A stretch of 64,000 nucleotides of DNA from Methanofastidiosum sp964630765 (GCA_964630765.1 CAZVXE010000001.1:47982-111981), one strand, 5' to 3'. Shown: positions 43,315-51,947, counted from the stretch's first letter. The notes: a model not told the origin generated them from the sequence alone. A program made the numbers and translations.

Positions 43315-43686
43315 ATGGGGCTTGAATCTCTAGGATTTCACTATTCAATTTTAAGTGCTATATTAAGCTCTTTTTTAATAATTTATTCTCTTTTTTTAAG
43401 GGACAAGGATTATAAAAAGGCAGAGGAGCTATTCATTTTTGGTGTCATTTTTATTGGGATCAGCTGGAGTGGTATTGAGTGGTCACTTTACCTAATGGGG
43501 TATAATCTATTCTTACTTGTTTCAATGCCAATATTTCCACTGTTTTGCTATTTTTTAACTACTTCAGCGTTTGTTGTTTACATTTCTGAAAGGTATTACA
43601 GGAGAAGGATCTGGATTATCTTTGCAATCGCCGCATTAATTATATCAATAATAGCTGTAAACTGCATGAACTGCCTCTTTGAGTGA
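43315..43686 (+). CDS. Small polytopic membrane protein, unknown function
   Basis: The 123-aa protein has four hydrophobic segments (about 9-27, 41-60, 65-90 and 101-118) separated by short charged loops (RDKDYKKAEE and ERYYRRRI), and no recognised motif. It starts one base after the ilvD stop, so it is probably the tail of the branched-chain operon. A transporter role would fit but is not supported by any signature. No clear Shine-Dalgarno precedes the ATG, and translation may depend on ilvD. Confidence 0.6.
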   Translation: MGLESLGFHYSILSAILSSFLIIYSLFLRDKDYKKAEELFIFGVIFIGISWSGIEWSLYLMGYNLFLLVSMPIFPLFCYFLTTSAFVVYISERYYRRRIWIIFAIAALIISIIAVNCMNCLFE

Positions 43687-43718
43687 AGTTTTTAAACAGA
43701 ATTTAGTTATAGAATTTA

Positions 43719-44624
43719 ATGTTCTTTTATAACAGGGAAAATGTTCAAGGTAAAGAAGCTAAAGCGCTTTCTATTATATTGCCTACTGTTGGGTGCAGAT
43801 GGAGAAGGTGCAACATGTGTTCATACTTTAATGATTCCCCCAGTGACACGTCAATTGATATTTTCGGTATTTTTGTTCAAGAGTTTGAGAATGCTTATGA
43901 TGATGAAATAAGGAAGGTCAAGTTGTTCACATCAGGGAGTTTTCTTGACCTAAAAGAGGTCAATTCTGATTGTGCAAAGAAAATAATTTCATTTCTTTCT
44001 GAGAAGAGGATTTCAGAGGTAACAATAGAATCTAGGCCAGAATATGTTCAAGAAGATTACTTGAATGAATTAATAGGAAATAATGATCTTCAAATTGAAG
44101 TCGCTATTGGATTGGAATCATCAAATAATAAAATACTAAAGCATTCAATCAACAAGGGATTTACCTTTGAAGAGTTTATTTCTGCTAGTGAGATTCTAAA
44201 AAAGCTAGGTATTAAAAATAAGGCCTACTTGATGATTAAGCCTCCATTTCTCACTGAAAAAGAAGCCATACATGATGCGATAAACTCTGCAAAAGCTATT
44301 GAAAATATTGCTGATGTGATTTCGTTTAATCCTATGACAGTCCATAAGAATACACTTGTGGAGTACCTCTGGAACAAGGGAGAATATTCGCCACCTTGGG
44401 GATGGAGTATATTGGAAATTCTGAAAGAAACTGCAAAATTAAGGCCAGATATTATTTGCCATCCTGTGGCATTTGGTAGATCACGTGGCCCTAAAAATTG
44501 CAAGAGCTGCAACAGAGAAATTGAAAAAAAGATTTTAGAGTTCTCTCTTGATAATGATCCAGAAATTTTGGATTATGATTGTGACTGCAAAAAAGAATGG
44601 GAAGAAGAACTTATGAAGTTTTGA
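43719..44624 (+). CDS. Radical SAM protein, probable archaeosine-synthesis RaSEA
   Basis: This 301-aa radical SAM enzyme has the spacing CxxxxCxxC in GCRWRRCNMCSYFND (C27, C32, C35), where Elp3-like proteins have longer gaps. It has LFTSGSF after strand two and IESRPEYV and VAIGLESSNNKIL in the barrel. The C-terminal CKSCN and DYDCDCKKEW add further cysteines. The motif and length match the group (MA_1851-like) identified as RaSEA, partner of ArcS in making archaeosine in tRNA position 15. That assignment is from memory. GTTTTTAAAC at 43688-43697 is 27 nt from the ATG, implying a leaderless mRNA. Confidence 0.65.
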   Translation: MFFYNRENVQGKEAKALSIILPTVGCRWRRCNMCSYFNDSPSDTSIDIFGIFVQEFENAYDDEIRKVKLFTSGSFLDLKEVNSDCAKKIISFLSEKRISEVTIESRPEYVQEDYLNELIGNNDLQIEVAIGLESSNNKILKHSINKGFTFEEFISASEILKKLGIKNKAYLMIKPPFLTEKEAIHDAINSAKAIENIADVISFNPMTVHKNTLVEYLWNKGEYSPPWGWSILEILKETAKLRPDIICHPVAFGRSRGPKNCKSCNREIEKKILEFSLDNDPEILDYDCDCKKEWEEELMKF

Positions 44625-44920
44625 CTAGGCCCTATTTTTAAGATTAGAGATAACTGTGCCATAAGGATTTATTTAGGAAAAAAACATCCAAAATTTATTC
44701 TTTTGATATTATTAAAAATTTCTGTCTTGTAATTTTTACCTATTTTTAGGATTTGTGGAATATAATTATTAAATTATTGTCAATTTATATTATTTTTGAC
44801 ATTTTTATATTGTGTTAGGGGAGTAGAACAAATTTTTGTTTTCCTATAATTGCCGATAGTTATGATAATTTTTATTGCAATCAACGAAAAATTTATAAAT
44901 ATTAATAAAAATAATAATAT
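44625..44920. other. Intergenic stretch, no gene recognised
   Basis: This is 296 bp of very AT-rich sequence between the radical SAM gene and a small ORF. I see no ORF with coding character and no RNA gene. T-rich runs near 44632-44640 and 44734-44748 could end the upstream transcript. AACGAAAAATTTATAAAT (44883-44900) at the right end is a good BRE/TATA promoter for the next gene. Confidence 0.5.
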
Positions 44921-45127
44921 GTGGATATTATGGCAGTAGAAAAAAATTATTCAGATTGGTTAAAAGTAATAAACGAGAATAAATCAAAATCTAAACCTAA
45001 CGACATGAAAAGTGAAATTGGCATAGCTTTAACGGCAATATCCAAGATGTATGGTTTTGGCGCTGCGAATAAGGCAATTGCAACGTGCGAATTGGCTGAA
45101 TTAGGTTGGAAAAATTTTGAAGGTTAA
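44921..45127 (+). CDS. Small protein of unknown function
   Basis: This is a 65-68-aa soluble, helix-rich, mildly basic protein. It starts either at GTG 44921, exactly 26 nt after a strong TATA box (leaderless), or at ATG 44930, nine bases further on. The C-terminal part, SEIGIALTAISKMYGFGAANKAIATCELAELGWKNFEG, looks like a compact two-helix unit with one cysteine. I do not recognise a family. It is a single-gene transcription unit between two long gaps. Confidence 0.55.
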   Translation: MDIMAVEKNYSDWLKVINENKSKSKPNDMKSEIGIALTAISKMYGFGAANKAIATCELAELGWKNFEG

Positions 45128-45406
45128 TCACTATTTATTCTTCTATTTTTCTTTAATCTTTTGAACGTCTTCAATTTGCTCCGTTCATTTTTATATCGCT
45201 AGCAGTGGTATCTTAGAGCATCTCTCGGACTTCATACATACCTAAATAAATTCTCCTTATATTTGCTAAAAGTCCGTGACTGGGAATCCATATCCAATCG
45301 TAACTGTTTTTTCAGATCTACATTTGGGAAAAAATTATTTTGCACAAATGTTAATAACTTGAAAAGAAATAATTTTTAGACGAGTCTATAAATGGGGAGT
45401 TATTAA
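45128..45406. other. Intergenic stretch with a possible short transcript
   Basis: This 279-bp gap holds no ORF of note. TTTTTATATC (45188-45197) resembles a TATA box. It is followed by an inverted repeat CGGACTT (45226-45232)/AAGTCCG (45270-45276) and a T6 run at 45307-45312, so a short RNA of about 90 nt is conceivable. GTCTATAAATG near 45384-45394 is the likely promoter of the following exporter gene, and GGGGAG precedes its start. Confidence 0.3.
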
Positions 45407-47593
45407 TTGCATGATTTGAGAAAAACCTATCTTGGAAAACTAGGAGTTGTAGAATACAGATACTCTAAAATCATCGTAATTATAATGTTAATCCTAACTT
45501 TATTTTTTGCCGCTCAATCTACTAATCTACGTTTCGAATCTAATATGATGAAAGAGATTCCTCAAAATTTTGATGTTGTAAAAACTCAAGAGTTAATTAC
45601 AAATGAATTTGGCGCTGAAGAGGCCATGATCATCCTTTTAGAAACTGACCTTGATGAAGTCTCAGATATAAGAAACAAAAAATCATTAGAAAGTATTTAT
45701 AGATTAGAGCAGAGATTAAAATCTCGACCGGAAATTCTAGATGTATTGGGGCCAGGAACAGTATATTACTCTATTTTTGGAGAAATCCCTGAGAATGAAG
45801 CCTATTTGAAAGATGTTGCAGAAACTATCCCCCAATTAATGTCAAGCGATTATTCATCAGCGATTGTATTGGTTAGAACTACAAGTTTTGTTTATGACCA
45901 AGCAAGTATTAATTCAATAATTGAAATAGTTGAGGAAGAAGCAGGAAAAGAGAACCTATATGGCCTAAATTATAGTGTCACTGGAACCCCAATTCTAATA
46001 AAAACGTTGCTTGAAATTTTGCAGGAGGATATAGTAAAAACTGTTATCCTCGCATTATTGACTATATTTATTTTATTAACATTGATTTTCTATTTTAAAT
46101 CTTTTTTAGTTATAGCGCCTCCAATTCTTGGGATGATTTGGACAACAGGACAGCTATCTATGATGGGAGTTCCAATAAGTATGGCCACAGGAACATTTGG
46201 AGCTATTATAATCGGTCTTGGAACTGAGTATGGGATCTTTATGATGTCTAGGTACAGAGAAGAAGCAAAAAAAAGAGCGACAAATGAAACGAGAGTAGTT
46301 GCAATGATTGCGGGTGTTGGAAAAGGTACAATTGGGTCAAGTACTACAACCATTGCAGGATTTGTTGCTCTAACTTTTTCTTCTATGCCTTCTGTTGTAC
46401 ATCTTGGTCAGACTCTTTCATTGGGCATAATAAACTGCTTAATTGGAGCTTTTTTCTTTTTACCGTGTTTAATGTCTTTGAAAGAATGGAATGTCAGTGG
46501 AATTGAAATAAAAAATAAAAGATTAGATAAAAATATTATCAGATTTTCTGAGTTACAGGCCAAAAGACCAAAATCATTTCTATTAGTTGGTATTGTTGTA
46601 ACGCTATTGCTTGCATCTGGTATGAGTTATATAAAAGTGGTAGAAGAAACAGAAGAGAGCTCATTACCAGAAAATTCTGAAGTAATGAAGGTGTTCAACA
46701 CATTAAAAGATAAATTTCAAAGATACGACTCCATGTTAGTTCTTGTGAAGTCTGAGAATGTCCTTTCTCCGAATGTATTGAAAGAAGTTTATTTACTAAA
46801 TAAACAATTAGTTAATGTTTATGGAATTGAAGGATCTTCTTTCAATTTGGCTCTAGAAGATATTTACCTCCCTAGAGAGGATTTGAAGAGAAGGCTTGAA
46901 GGTTCTGATAGTCTAGAGTATCTTATCATAAGGCTGGATGTTTCTAAGGGAGCAAATCAGCTACAAGTTTATGACGATGTTAAAACTGTATTGAATTTGA
47001 CGCCTCTTCAAGTTCAACCGGGTGGAACTATTGCAATGGTCAGGGAGCTAACCGATATAATTATGCCTGAAATGTCAAAGCTTTCAATTTTAGGATTAGT
47101 TGGAATTTTAGCATGTGTAATGTTGACATTTATGTCAGTTCGTTATGGCATTATCCCTCTACTATCAGTTGGAATAGGTATTATATGGATGATGGGCATT
47201 GCAGGATTCATGGGTACAACTATGGATTCAGGTCTTGTTGGTATTTTATCAATTATGGCAGGAATTGGGATTGATTTTGCTATCCAAACAATAAATAGAT
47301 TTAGATTAGAAAGAAGCCCAATTATGGTTGAAAAAATAGTCAATACAGTTCAGGGTATATTTGAGCCCATAATACTATCTTCTGTTGTAGCTGGGTTTGG
47401 ATTTATGGCAATACTAACTGCAACTCTTAACTTCCTTGATGTTCTGGGCAAACTTCTCTTTGTTGGCGTGTTCAGCTGCGCAGGGATTACTTTGTTATTT
47501 TTACCTTCGTTTTTAGTAGTGCAAGAAAAATTCTTTAAAGATACCAAAAAATTATTCAATATTAAAAAGAATAGATTGAGAGAAATGGATTAG
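45407..47593 (+). CDS. RND/MMPL-family exporter (HpnN/COG1033-like)
   Basis: This membrane protein of about 728 aa has the duplicated RND layout without a long adaptor: an N-terminal helix, an extracytoplasmic loop of about 180 residues, five to six helices, then the same again. Each helix bundle has the family GxxxD-like site, GLGTEYGIFMMSRYREE in the first and MAGIGIDFAIQTINRFR in the second. The first repeat has Glu-Tyr-Gly where Asp is usual. Such archaeal proteins are predicted lipid or hydrophobic-compound exporters. The start is TTG 45407, five bases after GGGGAGTT, with TTG 45416 as an alternative. It converges on arsM. Confidence 0.82.
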   Translation: MHDLRKTYLGKLGVVEYRYSKIIVIIMLILTLFFAAQSTNLRFESNMMKEIPQNFDVVKTQELITNEFGAEEAMIILLETDLDEVSDIRNKKSLESIYRLEQRLKSRPEILDVLGPGTVYYSIFGEIPENEAYLKDVAETIPQLMSSDYSSAIVLVRTTSFVYDQASINSIIEIVEEEAGKENLYGLNYSVTGTPILIKTLLEILQEDIVKTVILALLTIFILLTLIFYFKSFLVIAPPILGMIWTTGQLSMMGVPISMATGTFGAIIIGLGTEYGIFMMSRYREEAKKRATNETRVVAMIAGVGKGTIGSSTTTIAGFVALTFSSMPSVVHLGQTLSLGIINCLIGAFFFLPCLMSLKEWNVSGIEIKNKRLDKNIIRFSELQAKRPKSFLLVGIVVTLLLASGMSYIKVVEETEESSLPENSEVMKVFNTLKDKFQRYDSMLVLVKSENVLSPNVLKEVYLLNKQLVNVYGIEGSSFNLALEDIYLPREDLKRRLEGSDSLEYLIIRLDVSKGANQLQVYDDVKTVLNLTPLQVQPGGTIAMVRELTDIIMPEMSKLSILGLVGILACVMLTFMSVRYGIIPLLSVGIGIIWMMGIAGFMGTTMDSGLVGILSIMAGIGIDFAIQTINRFRLERSPIMVEKIVNTVQGIFEPIILSSVVAGFGFMAILTATLNFLDVLGKLLFVGVFSCAGITLLFLPSFLVVQEKFFKDTKKLFNIKKNRLREMD

Positions 47594-47616
47594 ATTTTCA
47601 AAATAATTTAAAATAA

Positions 47617-48363
47617 TTATTTTTTCTTTGCTACAATGCTCAAGCTTTCAATAGGCAAACCGTAATATTGCCTTATGCTTATTTCTTCATCACTTGATGT
47701 AGTTGAGATTTCAAATCCTGTGTCTTTGATTATTTTAAGATAGTCTTCTTTTAATATTGCACCGGCGATACAGCTAACGAGAAGCATCTCATTTTTTCTT
47801 AAATCATCACTTAGATTTTGAAGCAAGACTATGTCAGATATGTACATTCTCCCTCCTTTCTTTAAAACTCTGTGAGCTTCGTTGAAGGCTTTGATCTTAT
47901 CAGGCACAAGATTAATCACACAATTGCTTAATATCACATCTACCGAATCATCATCAATTGGAAGATTTTCTATGTCGCCGTGCCTAAATTCAACATTTTT
48001 ATATCCATATTTTTTTGCATTTTGTGTTGCTTTTTGGACCATTGTCTCGGTGAAGTCAACGCCTATGACATTTCCTTTTTCTCCAACTTTATCTGCAGCA
48101 AGAAAACAGTCAAGTCCTGCTCCTGAACCAAGATCTAGTACAGTTTCTCCTTCTTTTATCTCGCCAAGAGCAGTAGGATTTCCGCAACCTAATCCAAGAT
48201 TGGCCTCAGATACATTTCCGATCTGTGTATCTGAATAGCCCAATGATTTAGCAATTAGTTCATTGTTATTACCGCCACCACATCCGCAACTGCAGCCACA
48301 GTTAGAAGATGCTATTTTAGAATAATTTTCTTTTACAATTCTCTTAATATCTTCATCTCTCAT
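47617..48363 (-). CDS. arsM: ArsM, arsenite S-adenosylmethionine methyltransferase
   Basis: ArsM methylates As(III) to mono-, di- and trimethyl species using SAM. The 248-aa protein has a Cys-rich N-terminus (NCGCSCGCGGG near 22), NLGLGCGNPTAL with a conserved As-binding Cys, SAM motif I VLDLGSGAGLDCFLAA, then HGDIENLP and LSNCVINLVPDK. LVSCIAGAI (about 197-205) carries the later conserved Cys. It follows arsR by two bases on the same strand, with GGGGGATT as ribosome site inside the arsR stop region, so an arsR-arsM operon is clear. Confidence 0.92.
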   Translation of the reverse strand: MRDEDIKRIVKENYSKIASSNCGCSCGCGGGNNNELIAKSLGYSDTQIGNVSEANLGLGCGNPTALGEIKEGETVLDLGSGAGLDCFLAADKVGEKGNVIGVDFTETMVQKATQNAKKYGYKNVEFRHGDIENLPIDDDSVDVILSNCVINLVPDKIKAFNEAHRVLKKGGRMYISDIVLLQNLSDDLRKNEMLLVSCIAGAILKEDYLKIIKDTGFEISTTSSDEEISIRQYYGLPIESLSIVAKKK

Positions 48364-48365
48364 AT

Positions 48366-48647
48366 TCAATCCCCCTCACAACAAGCCATTCCTTCAATGC
48401 CAAAATTTTTTAACATGTCAATTGTGGCCTTATCTTTGATACTGTAGATGATATTCCTGCCTTTCTTTTCTGATTTTAATATGCCAGCATCGACTAAAAT
48501 CTTAAGATGCCTTGAGATTGTAGTCTGGTCTTTTTGGATATCAAACGTGAATTCGCATGCGCAGTACTCTTGGGTTAATAGGCATTTAACAATTTTAAGA
48601 CGAGTTTCATCGCCTAGTGCTTTGAATACATCTACCTGGGCATCCAT
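48366..48647 (-). CDS. arsR: ArsR-family As(III)-responsive repressor (first copy)
   Basis: This 93-aa winged-helix repressor has the arsenite site CxC (C29 and C31 in EYCACEF) at the start of the DNA-recognition region and TTISRHLKILVDAGILKSEKKGRNIIYSI as helix-turn-helix and wing. A second thiol pair is at the C-terminus (ACCEGD). ATG 48647 lies 28 nt from the TATA box ATATAAATAT read on the minus strand (48671-48680). The upstream in-frame codons re-read the promoter and are rejected. It sits 88 bp back-to-back with the DUF1638 gene. Confidence 0.92.
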   Translation of the reverse strand: MDAQVDVFKALGDETRLKIVKCLLTQEYCACEFTFDIQKDQTTISRHLKILVDAGILKSEKKGRNIIYSIKDKATIDMLKNFGIEGMACCEGD

Positions 48648-48657
48648 AATATTTATG

Positions 48658-48675
48658 TATATATGTGCATATATA
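48658..48675. promoter_or_regulatory. Inverted-repeat operator over the arsR-arsM promoter
   Basis: TATATATG, TG, CATATATA is an 18-bp inverted repeat with 8-bp arms. It abuts and overlaps the TATA box of arsR-arsM and lies 10-28 bp before the arsR start codon. It is placed to block transcription when ArsR is bound, the usual autoregulation of the family. A similar repeat with different arms lies before the second arsR. Confidence 0.55.
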
Positions 48676-48735
48676 AATATTTCTATTAGAATAAGCAATT
48701 TTTTAAATACACTCAAATATATCAAAACTGAGAGT

Positions 48736-49551
48736 ATGAAGAGAATTGGTATTGTTGCTTGCGAGATCTTTGAAGAAGAGTTGTTAAAGCTCTTATCTGA
48801 ATACAATGACATCAATAGAATTATACTTGTTTCTAGTGATTCTTCAAAAGAGTTTCAAAAAATGCTTGAGTCTAAATATAACTATGAAAAAATCTCCATT
48901 GCAAGAGAACTGTGTTCAACAAGATTTCTAAAAAGACAGGAGCCTCTAGAAGTTGTTGTAAATATCCTGCCTTTTGCACTCCATCTATATGCAGAAGATA
49001 TCAAAAGAGAGGTAGTAGCCGCTTCAAAAGAGATTGAAAAGCATGTTGATTATATACTGCTTCTATATGGGTTATGTGGTAATGCCTTAGGTTCTATACG
49101 AGAATTATTGATTAATAACAAAATAAAAGTTCCTTTTGATATTCTAACTAATGAAAAAGGGGAGATAATGGATGACTGTATATGCGCCCTTTTAGGGTCA
49201 AGTGAAAATTATCTAAAAGAATTAGAACAAACTACAAATATTTTTTTTATGACTCCTGGGTGGGCAAAACTTTGGCCAAGGCTTTTAGAAGAAAAGACAA
49301 AAAATATAGATACAAGAAGAATGGCCGAGTTATCTGAAATGGATGTTAAAGAAAAGTTTAAAATGGCCCTTGGAAGCTCCGACTATAAGAGGGTAATAGG
49401 AATAGAACTTGATTTTATTGATAAATTTAATTTTAGGGCCAGATGCAAAGAGTTTGCATCGCATTTTAATAGTGAAATTGTCATAAGGGAAGGAACTATT
49501 GATACTTTAAGAGAATCATTCCAAAAAGCTTTGAAAGAAATAGATAAATAA
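48736..49551 (+). CDS. DUF1638-family protein
   Basis: This 271-aa soluble protein starts MKRIGIVACEIFEEELLKLL and has YILLLYGLCGNALGSI and MTPGWAKLWPRL, which I recall as typical of DUF1638. It contains several cysteines (ACEIF, ELCSTRF, DDCICALLGS). Members are often encoded beside corrinoid proteins and methyltransferases for methylamines or methylthiols in methanogens, and the biochemical role is unknown. The ATG is 29-30 nt from TTTTAAATAC (48701-48710), suggesting a leaderless mRNA. It is divergent from arsR and may respond to the same operator. The family call is moderate. Confidence 0.6.
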   Translation: MKRIGIVACEIFEEELLKLLSEYNDINRIILVSSDSSKEFQKMLESKYNYEKISIARELCSTRFLKRQEPLEVVVNILPFALHLYAEDIKREVVAASKEIEKHVDYILLLYGLCGNALGSIRELLINNKIKVPFDILTNEKGEIMDDCICALLGSSENYLKELEQTTNIFFMTPGWAKLWPRLLEEKTKNIDTRRMAELSEMDVKEKFKMALGSSDYKRVIGIELDFIDKFNFRARCKEFASHFNSEIVIREGTIDTLRESFQKALKEIDK

Positions 49552-49643
49552 TTTATGATTGATTCTATAAGTTAGTATAGCTATATCTTGTTTAAAAAAT
49601 TGATTTTACTAATAATAAAAAATATAAATATTTAGTTAGAGTA

Positions 49644-50135
49644 TTACCCACCACTGCATTTACTACAACCGCCAGAACTGCTCCCACCTGCAGAGTGTAC
49701 TGGTACAAGACCCATTGTATCGTAGTCTAATGCAAACAAGTTTGATTTTAATGTACTAACAGGACCATGCCCATCATTTGTTCTAAACCAGTATTCTATC
49801 TCCCAACCTCTTGCCTTCGGAGCTAATTTAAATAAATCTTCCTCTGACAATGGGAGTACGTATAAAATCCCATCTTTTGAATTATTATCTGTGATGTCTT
49901 GCTTTTCCATTGCTCTTCTAGAACCATTAATGTAGACGAACATATAGGCAGGCGAGTCTCCGTCAGAATCTTTGTAAGTCACTTGAAATTTGTATGAAAA
50001 GGTATTTCCTTCAAAAGTATATAACAAAACTCCGCCTTCAAGAGTTGGTGGCGTATTTTGTGCAGCAGAAATAGGCGTTATCAATATTGAAACGGCAAAT
50101 ATAATTGCTGCAAATATCCCAAATAGTTTTCTCAT
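49644..50135 (-). CDS. Secreted beta-sandwich protein with CxxC Gly/Ser tail
   Basis: This 163-aa precursor has a Sec signal peptide (MRKLFGIFAAIIFAVSILITPISAAQ, cleavage near 25). The mature domain, of about 115 residues, has FSYKFQVTYKDSDGDSPAYMFVYINGSRRAM, resembling secreted archaeal Ig-like modules. The protein ends GGSSSGGCSKCSGG, a flexible tail with one CxxC. The start at 50135 has GGAGGT six bases upstream. It faces the DUF1638 gene tail to tail. Function is unknown. The tail could bind metal or arsenite or make disulfides. Confidence 0.65.
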   Translation of the reverse strand: MRKLFGIFAAIIFAVSILITPISAAQNTPPTLEGGVLLYTFEGNTFSYKFQVTYKDSDGDSPAYMFVYINGSRRAMEKQDITDNNSKDGILYVLPLSEEDLFKLAPKARGWEIEYWFRTNDGHGPVSTLKSNLFALDYDTMGLVPVHSAGGSSSGGCSKCSGG

Positions 50136-50266
50136 ATTTTTACCTCCAATCATAGGTTATTAAACTATTAATATTAATTATAAAAGTCTTTTTATTATAG
50201 ATTAAACAAATTACTATCTAATAAACTTATTATTTCTAAAAGTGAATAAAATCATTAGTAATATCT

Positions 50267-51229
50267 TCATATAAGGAATATATAGTAAATTCCAACAGCT
50301 ATAAAGATCACTGCAACTGCCTTCCTCATCCACTTTTCAAATGTCTGGACTTTCTTCATGACCTCGCCCATTTTTGAAACACTGAAAACTAATAATAGCG
50401 AGAATATGATCACTGGTAATCCTGTTGCAATTGCAAAGATTGAAGGTATAATTATTGGATCACTATTTTGAAGTGCTAAAGGAATAAGCATGCCAAAGTA
50501 AAATACACCGCTAATTGGGCAGAATGCCAGAGCAAATAACATGCCTAACAATAGACTACCAAGTAATCCTTTTTCAGATAAATATTCCTTAAGTTTTGCT
50601 ATTCTTTCACTACTTTTTACAAAACTTATATTGAATATATTAAGCATTAATATACCAAATAATAGCATAAGTGGCCCCAATAATACTTTTCCATATTTTT
50701 GAAGTCCTATAGATATTGAAAATGTACTAATGCCTACCCATACAATGACTGCTGCTATGCCAATATATACAATCATTCTACCAATAGTATATAAAATTCC
50801 AACAAGCAATGTGTGTTTGCTGTTTCCAATTTTTTTAGATGCGTATGCTATAGCAGTAATATTAGTTGCAAGCGGGCATGGACTTATTGCAGTCATTAAA
50901 CCTATGAAAAAAGCGGCTATCAGTGGAATATTGCTTCGGCCTAATGATTCAAATAAAGGCATTAGAGATATAGTACTCCCCGTATTGTATAATAAGTAAA
51001 CAGCACCAATGAGAACAAGAAATAATGGGATAATGAAGAAGAGTTTATTTGAATATTTTCTTTCTGGTAAAATATCTTTAGTAGGTTTTTCGAGAGTAAT
51101 CGAATATGAATCCATAATTTCTTTTTTTCTAGCTTCGAATTCGTCTTTTGATATGGCGTGTGACATATATAACTTTGTCAACTGTTGTATTTTATCATCC
51201 AATACTCTGTCATCATTAGACTGAATCAT
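50267..51229 (-). CDS. ArsG-like CcdA-fold permease with N-terminal SHOCT-like domain
   Basis: The 320-aa protein has a short cytoplasmic N-terminal module (LDDKIQQLTKLYMSHAISKDEFEARKKEIMD) resembling SHOCT domains. Seven or eight helices of the CcdA/LysE-like type follow. SPCPLATNITAIAYASKKI (about 116-134) and FCPISGVFYFGMLIPLAL (about 236-253) each carry a Cys-Pro, the pattern of transporters annotated as ArsG, efflux permeases for aromatic arsenicals. The name is from family memory. It follows the ArsF-like lipoprotein gene by 21 bp. GGTGAT lies four bases before its ATG. Confidence 0.7.
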   Translation of the reverse strand: MIQSNDDRVLDDKIQQLTKLYMSHAISKDEFEARKKEIMDSYSITLEKPTKDILPERKYSNKLFFIIPLFLVLIGAVYLLYNTGSTISLMPLFESLGRSNIPLIAAFFIGLMTAISPCPLATNITAIAYASKKIGNSKHTLLVGILYTIGRMIVYIGIAAVIVWVGISTFSISIGLQKYGKVLLGPLMLLFGILMLNIFNISFVKSSERIAKLKEYLSEKGLLGSLLLGMLFALAFCPISGVFYFGMLIPLALQNSDPIIIPSIFAIATGLPVIIFSLLLVFSVSKMGEVMKKVQTFEKWMRKAVAVIFIAVGIYYIFLI

Positions 51230-51250
51230 TTTATCACCAAAAAGAGAGGA

Positions 51251-51757
51251 TTATATTTTGGTAAGGTCCCCATTAAGTCTCATATCAACAAGTTGTTTCA
51301 CATAGTTCATGAAGTTGTCCTTGTTCTCAATTCGGTACCAAACACCAAAATTTTCTTCAATATAAAGGTGGCCTTGGTCATCATAGACCCCAATGCACAA
51401 TGCTGATCCTGGGGGCCTGTATAGTAAGACAAGTTCTTGATTTTCAGGGAGCTCATAGTTAACGTGTTTAAAGGTAATTCTTCCATTGCTTAATTCCTTA
51501 GAATAGTATTTGTTAATAGTTTCTTCTGCATATTCCCCCAAAGTCTTACAGCTATAACATTGGACTTTTGGGTGAAAGTGGAGAATCTCAACCTTCAAAA
51601 CATTTACTTTTTCAGGAGTTACATTTGTATTTCCTTGATTTGTATTTGTCTGCGTGGTCGTCTGCTGTGATTGCTCTTGAACTGCATTATTACTGACACA
51701 AGCAGGAAAAAGGACTAAAGAAGCGATTAATAAGATAATAAATAAGAATTTTTTCAT
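51251..51757 (-). CDS. ArsF-like thioredoxin-fold lipoprotein
   Basis: This 168-aa surface lipoprotein has a signal peptide ending in the lipobox LFPAC (lipid Cys at C20), then a Gln/Thr/Asn-rich linker (25-50). A thioredoxin-like domain follows with EILHFHPKVQCYSCKTLGEYAEETI (C67, C70) and GRITFKHVNYELPENQELVLLY. The HFHxxxxCxxC opening and the VN(Y/x)E segment match proteins annotated as ArsF, a partner in nitroarsenical reduction beside ArsG. ATG 51757 follows GGAGG by eight bases, and upstream in-frame codons re-read the promoter. The gene pair arsF-arsG supports a joint role. Confidence 0.68.
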   Translation of the reverse strand: MKKFLFIILLIASLVLFPACVSNNAVQEQSQQTTTQTNTNQGNTNVTPEKVNVLKVEILHFHPKVQCYSCKTLGEYAEETINKYYSKELSNGRITFKHVNYELPENQELVLLYRPPGSALCIGVYDDQGHLYIEENFGVWYRIENKDNFMNYVKQLVDMRLNGDLTKI

Positions 51758-51783
51758 TATATATGCCTCCATATTATAGTACC

Positions 51784-51793
51784 ATATATAAAC
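51784..51793 (-). promoter_or_regulatory. ArsR-type half-site in the arsF leader
   Basis: GTTTATATAT on the minus strand matches the left arm of the operator before the second arsR (TTTATATAT, 51919-51927). It lies 27-36 bp before the arsF start and downstream of TTTATAAATATAC (about 51818-51830), the more likely TATA box. A regulatory role is inferred from the shared sequence. Confidence 0.35.
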
Positions 51794-51918
51794 ATATAAG
51801 TAGTTATTTATAGTATATTTATAAACATTTTGGTAGTATGAAATATTCAAATTTTATTATTTTACTAATCTTATAGAATAGAAATTAATAAGTATCCCAC
51901 AACCAATCTTTAAAAAAG

Positions 51919-51938
51919 TTTATATATCAATATATAAA
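51919..51938. promoter_or_regulatory. Inverted-repeat operator over the second arsR promoter
   Basis: TTTATATATCAATATATAAA is a 20-bp repeat with perfect 9-bp arms around CA. Its left arm is the likely TATA box, 25 nt before the arsR ATG at 51948. Repressor bound here would exclude TBP. The first 13 bases recur before the arsP-like gene. Confidence 0.6.
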
Positions 51939-51947
51939 TAATCGCAC

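Noticed and set aside
45196..45230. tRNA-like stretch resembling a D-arm (AGTGGTA, then AGAGCATC)
   Set aside because: The D-stem pairs only three bases, four bases are inserted, and no acceptor stem, anticodon stem or T-loop (GTTCGAATC type) can be formed downstream, even allowing an intron.
44625..45406. CRISPR array or mobile-element remnant in the two long gaps
   Set aside because: No regularly spaced repeats, transposase fragments or terminal inverted repeats were seen. The DNA is simply AT-rich, and no insertion sequence was found anywhere in the window.
48448..48735. N-terminal extension of the DUF1638 protein to give 367 aa
   Set aside because: The extra 96 residues read antisense through arsR and the ArsR operator, and a TATA box stands 29-30 nt before ATG 48736.
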